Made by a program: the position numbers and the translations under genes. Positions 5,587-8,382 of a stretch of 8,382 nt of DNA are shown here, one piece after another. The notes beneath the pieces were generated by a model. The model searched no databases. It was not told where the DNA came from and saw only the letters and a list, made by a program, of their open reading frames with translations. The first letter of the stretch is position 1, and each line of letters begins with the position of its first letter. The DNA is from an uncultured Collinsella sp. (GTDB lineage: Bacteria; Actinomycetota; Coriobacteriia; Coriobacteriales; Coriobacteriaceae). Location: contig URWC01000076.1 in assembly GCA_900551555.1 (NCBI GenBank), positions 1 through 8,382 of the forward strand, given 5' to 3'.

Positions 5587-7229
5587 TGGCTCGGTTGGAT
5601 AGGGGACCGGTGTCGGGCGCGGCATACGGCCCGGATATGCCGGCGATTGAGGTGCGGAGCCTGAGCTTTGCCTACCCCGATGCGGATGCTGCGGTGCTCG
5701 AGGGACTCGACTGGTCTGTTCCCCAAGGTGCATTTGCGCTGCTTGTCGGCGGTACCGGATCGGGTAAGTCGACGTTGCTGTCGCTACTCAAGCCCGAGAT
5801 CGCTCCGGCGGGCGAGCGCACTGGCGAACTGCTCGTGCTGGGCGAGAACGTCGCCGACATGGATGTGCGGGCATCGGCGGAGCGCGTGGGCTATGTGTTC
5901 CAGGATCCCGAGAACCAGATCGTGTGCGAAACCGTGTGGCACGAGATGGCGTTTGGCCTGGAAAACTTGGGGCTAGCGCGTGATGAGATGCGCCGTCGCG
6001 TAGCTGAGACCAGCTATTTCTTTGGGCTGGAAGATTGGCTTCACCGCGATACTGACACGCTTTCGGGCGGTCGCAAACAGTTGCTGTCGTTGGCGGCCGT
6101 TCTGACGCTGCGCCCGCGCGTGCTGCTGCTCGACGAGCCCACGTCTCAGCTTGATCCGGTTGCGGAGAAGAATTTCCTGCACGCGCTGTTTCGTGTGAAT
6201 CGCGAGCTGGGCTGCACGGTTGTTGTGGCGACGCATCAGCCGCGCCCAATGCTCGAATACGCGACGTGTGCGTACCGGATTGAGGACGGTCGCGTGCGCG
6301 AGGTGGCGGATATGGCTTCTTTGGGACGCCGAGAATCGCTGTTTTCCGATGACATGTTGGGGTGGGGTGCCATCCGATGTGCAAATAAAGGAGTATTCAG
6401 CAGGCGTGAGGACAATTTGGGCTCTCTGGAGCCGCCCGGGGACGTATCGAGCGCGAAAAAAAGTTCGGAATTGGACAAATCGTCCGAATTTGTGGCGCAA
6501 ACGTCGCTCGAGAACGGCTCGGAAGCCTTCTCGCGCACGGATGGAAGCAGAATACTCCAAAAAATGCACGGCGGGTCGGCTACCACCCTGTCGGAAGGCT
6601 GGTTTCGCTACGATCGAGCGTCCGGCTGGGTGCTGCGCGGGCTCGATGCTTCGTTTTCGGCTGGCGCGGTGCATGCAATCGTGGGCGGCAACGGATGCGG
6701 TAAGTCGACGATGCTCTCGGTGCTGGCGAAGACCGCCAAGCTGCAGCGCGGCCGCATGGTGCGCGAAGCGGCCTCGGCGGCGCTGCTGCCACAGAATCCC
6801 AAGGCATTGCTGGTTGCCGAGACGGTTCGCGATGAGCTGATGGAATGGGCCTCGACCTGCGGATACGACGAGGCCGCAGCACGGGAGCAGACAGCGCGCC
6901 TGGGTCTGGCGGGCTTGGAGACGCGTCACCCGTACGATCTTTCGGGCGGTCAGTGCCAGCTGCTTGCGTTGGCAAAGCTGCTGTTGATTGGCCCCGAGCT
7001 GCTATTGCTCGATGAGCCCACCAAGGGTTTGGACCTGGCCAGCCGCCGCATCATCGCCCGTGCCCTGCGTGACCATGCGAAGGCTGGCGGCACCGTCATC
7101 ATGGCTACGCACGATTTGGACTTTGCCGAGCAGGTAGCCGACGACGTCGCCATGATGTTTGACGGCGAGATTGCCTGCGTGGAGCCCCCGGCCGACTTCT
7201 TTGCCGACAACGTGTTCTATAGGGCGTGA
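5586..7229 (+). CDS. ecfA: Fused double ABC ATPase of an ECF transporter (EcfA1-EcfA2 fusion)
   Basis: Role: both ATP-hydrolysing halves of an ECF importer in one chain; cytoplasmic, bound to EcfT. Seen: 547 residues. Domain 1 (about 20-250) has Walker A GGTGSGKST 55-63, Q-loop FQDPENQ 105-111, signature LSGGRKQ 159-165, Walker B VLLLDEP 179-185 with catalytic Glu184, and H-loop His217. Domain 2 (about 335-540) has GGNGCGKST 367-375, Q-loop Gln403, signature LSGGQCQ 452-458, LLLLDEP 472-478 with Glu477, and His509. All catalytic motifs are intact in both halves, so both sites should be active. The linker (about 255-335) is Ser/Lys/Glu-rich, low in hydrophobics, and encoded by DNA that is AT-richer than the flanks and bounded by inverted repeats; see the repeat at 6379-6569. 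ATG at 5586 overlaps the ecfT stop, with AGAGG (5573-5577) 8 nt upstream. ecfS follows 4 nt later. ECF ATPases are commonly two separate genes; fusions are known in other ECF and cobalt-type systems. Confidence 0.95.
   Translation: MARLDRGPVSGAAYGPDMPAIEVRSLSFAYPDADAAVLEGLDWSVPQGAFALLVGGTGSGKSTLLSLLKPEIAPAGERTGELLVLGENVADMDVRASAERVGYVFQDPENQIVCETVWHEMAFGLENLGLARDEMRRRVAETSYFFGLEDWLHRDTDTLSGGRKQLLSLAAVLTLRPRVLLLDEPTSQLDPVAEKNFLHALFRVNRELGCTVVVATHQPRPMLEYATCAYRIEDGRVREVADMASLGRRESLFSDDMLGWGAIRCANKGVFSRREDNLGSLEPPGDVSSAKKSSELDKSSEFVAQTSLENGSEAFSRTDGSRILQKMHGGSATTLSEGWFRYDRASGWVLRGLDASFSAGAVHAIVGGNGCGKSTMLSVLAKTAKLQRGRMVREAASAALLPQNPKALLVAETVRDELMEWASTCGYDEAAAREQTARLGLAGLETRHPYDLSGGQCQLLALAKLLLIGPELLLLDEPTKGLDLASRRIIARALRDHAKAGGTVIMATHDLDFAEQVADDVAMMFDGEIACVEPPADFFADNVFYRA
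6379..6569. repeat. MITE-like inverted-repeat segment translated in frame within ecfA
   Basis: Seen: 6379-6398 (GTGCA, six variable bases, GGAGTATTC) and 6550-6569 are inverted copies of each other: the outer five and inner nine bases are perfect, 15 of 20 overall. CCG two bases further out also matches on both sides. Inside are GGCTC-TCTG-GAGCC (6420-6433) and AATTGGAC/GTCC(G)AATT (6469-6490) hairpins plus a run of seven A. The segment codes for residues 265-328, exactly the interdomain linker, with no stop codon. Inference: a small palindromic element inserted into, or at the fusion point of, the two ATPase genes. The alternative is chance repeats in a poorly constrained linker. AAAGGAG at 6387-6393 could also be a relic ribosome site of a once separate second gene. 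Confidence 0.5.
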
Positions 7230-7233
7230 TGGG

Positions 7234-7947
7234 ATGACGGACTGTCGTTTCTCGCGTTTACTCACAAAACTGGAGATTCCGCTGTTGTTGGCGGTGCCGG
7301 CGGTGATGGCAACGGCGTTGCTGGCGGGCGTTGAGCAGGCGGCGCTCGCCATGCTTGTCGTGGTGGCGCTGGTGCTTGCGCTGTTCTTTGCAGGCTACGA
7401 GGCGTCGCGACCGGGCCTGCGCCAGATTATGCCCACGCTGGTGCTGGCGGCGCTGGCGGCGGCGGGCCGCATCTTGTTCGGCCCCATTCCCGACTTTAAA
7501 CCCGTGAGCGCCATCGCCATCATCGCCGGGGCGACGCTCGGGCGTCGCAACGGCTTCATGGTCGGCGCGTTGGCGGCACTGACCAGCAATTTCTTTTTTG
7601 GGCAGGGCATGTGGACGCCATGGCAGATGTATGCCTGGGGCCTGGTTGGCTATGTTGGCGGTGCGCTGGCGCATGCCGGTGCGTTCGACCGTGCGGATGG
7701 AACCGTGCGCATGCCGGCGCTGATGGCGTACGGCTTTGCTTCGGGTCTGCTGTACGGCGTGGTGATCAACGCGTACGACATTATCGGTTTTGTACAACCG
7801 CTCACGTGGGCGGGCGTCGTGGCGCGTCTTGCCACGGCAGTGCCGTTCGATATCACACACGGCCTCGCGACCTGCGTGTTCTTGGCCGCCCTCTACAAGC
7901 CTTGGTGTCGACGGATCAACCGCGTTGTCGTGAAATACGGGCTGTAG
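7234..7947 (+). CDS. ECF transporter substrate-binding component S, substrate unknown
   Basis: Role: membrane protein that captures a vitamin-like small molecule and delivers it with EcfT and the ATPases. Seen: 237 residues, strongly hydrophobic, with likely membrane segments near 14-32, 36-54, 66-84, 90-115, 132-150, 163-187 and 205-222. Conserved-looking blocks are AAAGRILFGPIPDFKPVSAI (75-94) and SNFFFGQGMWTPWQMYAWG (118-136). The latter is what I know from a broad group of S components in Gram-positive bacteria often annotated only as ECF transporter S component. The first two segments look like an N-terminal extension on the usual six-helix fold. The position directly after ecfT and ecfA makes the assignment firm. 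Start ATG 7234 is chosen because it lies 4 nt past the ecfA stop, with weak AGGG at 7221-7224; the frame is open to 7159, but that part overlaps ecfA. Cobalamin or a precursor is one possible substrate, not supported here by a riboswitch. Confidence 0.85.
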   Translation: MTDCRFSRLLTKLEIPLLLAVPAVMATALLAGVEQAALAMLVVVALVLALFFAGYEASRPGLRQIMPTLVLAALAAAGRILFGPIPDFKPVSAIAIIAGATLGRRNGFMVGALAALTSNFFFGQGMWTPWQMYAWGLVGYVGGALAHAGAFDRADGTVRMPALMAYGFASGLLYGVVINAYDIIGFVQPLTWAGVVARLATAVPFDITHGLATCVFLAALYKPWCRRINRVVVKYGL

Positions 7948-7987
7948 GGCTGGTTGCGCCGGGGCGTGAATCAATACTTCCGAAGTA

Positions 7988-8153
7988 CCATTTCAAAACT
8001 ATGCCGGTTTACGGGGCTAGATTAGCGTAGGCCGACCATACCGGCTTTTTTCAAAATAGAGCAAGCCGTTTACCTGAGGTTTTATTATTTCGGAATTGCG
8101 TATGGTTGGGGGTTCGCGATTCAGCCCCGTAAACCGGCATAGTTTTGGAATGG
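7988..8153. repeat. 166-bp element with 31-bp terminal inverted repeats after ecfS
   Basis: Seen: 7988-8018 and 8123-8153 are inverted copies differing at one base (a T against C, still pairable as G-U in RNA). The arms contain AACTATGCCGGTTTACGGGG. The 104-bp interior has a second, shorter inverted pair (ACCATAC 8035-8041 with GTATGGT 8100-8106) and a T-run after CCGGC (8041-8051). Its left end starts 41 bp past the ecfS stop codon and immediately follows a 13-nt palindrome (7975-7987). No coding potential was seen inside. Inference: a MITE- or BIME-like repeat, which can also act as a strong terminator for the ECF operon. No clear target-site duplication. Confidence 0.7.
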
Positions 8154-8382
8154 CCGGCTGATATGACGGGCATCGTGGCCCTCAGAGAGCCAAATCGATC
8201 CGTTTTCCTCCGTCTCCAGACGTCCCCGGGGAATCAGTTGGCGGCGCTTGCCACGAAACTGGCCCATCTACTACGTTTAGCTTGATACCCCCGACCATGA
8301 CCGCGTTTTATGAAAAACCGCAGGCTTTCTACCTGCACTGATAATTGTTCTCGGGGGAAGCGGGCACTGCGGGGCGCGGCAA
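8154..8382. other. Unassigned non-coding DNA at right edge
   Basis: No open reading frame with recognisable protein texture, and no tRNA or rRNA. GCAGG-CTTTCTA-CCTGC (8320-8336), followed on the minus strand by GGTTTTTC, is a weak terminator-like hairpin that could end a leftward gene beyond the edge. A CCCCGGGG-centred word (8225-8232) and CAGAGAGCC (8182-8190) echo words in the ecfA linker DNA. Together with the element before it, the region from 7948 to the edge is 435 bp without a gene. Confidence 0.4.

Noticed and set aside
6220..6840. Alternative-frame ORF across the ecfA linker, considered as a separate inserted gene or a frameshift relic
   Set aside because: Arg/Ser-rich translation without family features; the main frame is uninterrupted with both ATPase domains complete.
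1..8382. CRISPR array, tRNA or rRNA genes, prophage or defence genes
   Set aside because: No regularly spaced direct repeats, no cloverleaf-like or rRNA sequence, and every convincing frame is a core metabolic or transporter gene.

Overview
The window looks like chromosomal DNA of a Collinsella-type coriobacterium (Actinomycetota). The basis is high GC content, protein texture, the Gram-positive core order glmU-prs-pth, and a compact ECF vitamin-transporter operon. Genus placement is an inference from sequence feel, not from a search.

Left part (1-4502), all genes on the minus strand, in transcription order: glmU (UDP-GlcNAc synthesis), prs (PRPP synthesis), pth (peptidyl-tRNA hydrolase), and the 5' two-thirds or more of an NfnA/SudB-like FAD-NAD(P) flavoprotein subunit cut by the left edge. 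All four starts have convincing Shine-Dalgarno sequences. The genes share direction but are spaced by 190-375 bp gaps. The first three gaps hold strong hairpins: a classical terminator after glmU, a 105-nt long hairpin after prs, and a terminator overlapping the pth stop codon set in a larger inverted-repeat element. They therefore look like separate transcription units that kept an ancestral order rather than one tight operon.

Middle and right (4503-7947), plus strand: a divergent intergenic region with a plausible sigma-A-type promoter drives ecfT, a fused double-ATPase ecfA1A2 and an ecfS gene. Together they form one complete energy-coupling-factor importer: S binds the substrate, T couples, and the two fused ABC domains hydrolyse ATP. 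T and the ATPase overlap by one base, and the ATPase and S are 4 nt apart. The substrate is not evident from sequence, and no riboswitch is seen upstream.

Right end (7948-8382) is non-coding. It begins with a 31-bp near-perfect inverted repeat enclosing 104 bp (a MITE-like or very large terminator element), followed by about 230 bp of unassigned DNA.

No new multi-gene system is visible; the genes are housekeeping plus one transporter. The unusual material is the repeat-like DNA: three large, mutually different inverted-repeat structures sit at the 3' ends of pth, prs and ecfS. A fourth, MITE-like 191-bp segment with imperfect terminal inverted repeats appears to be translated in frame as the linker between the two ATPase domains of the ECF transporter.
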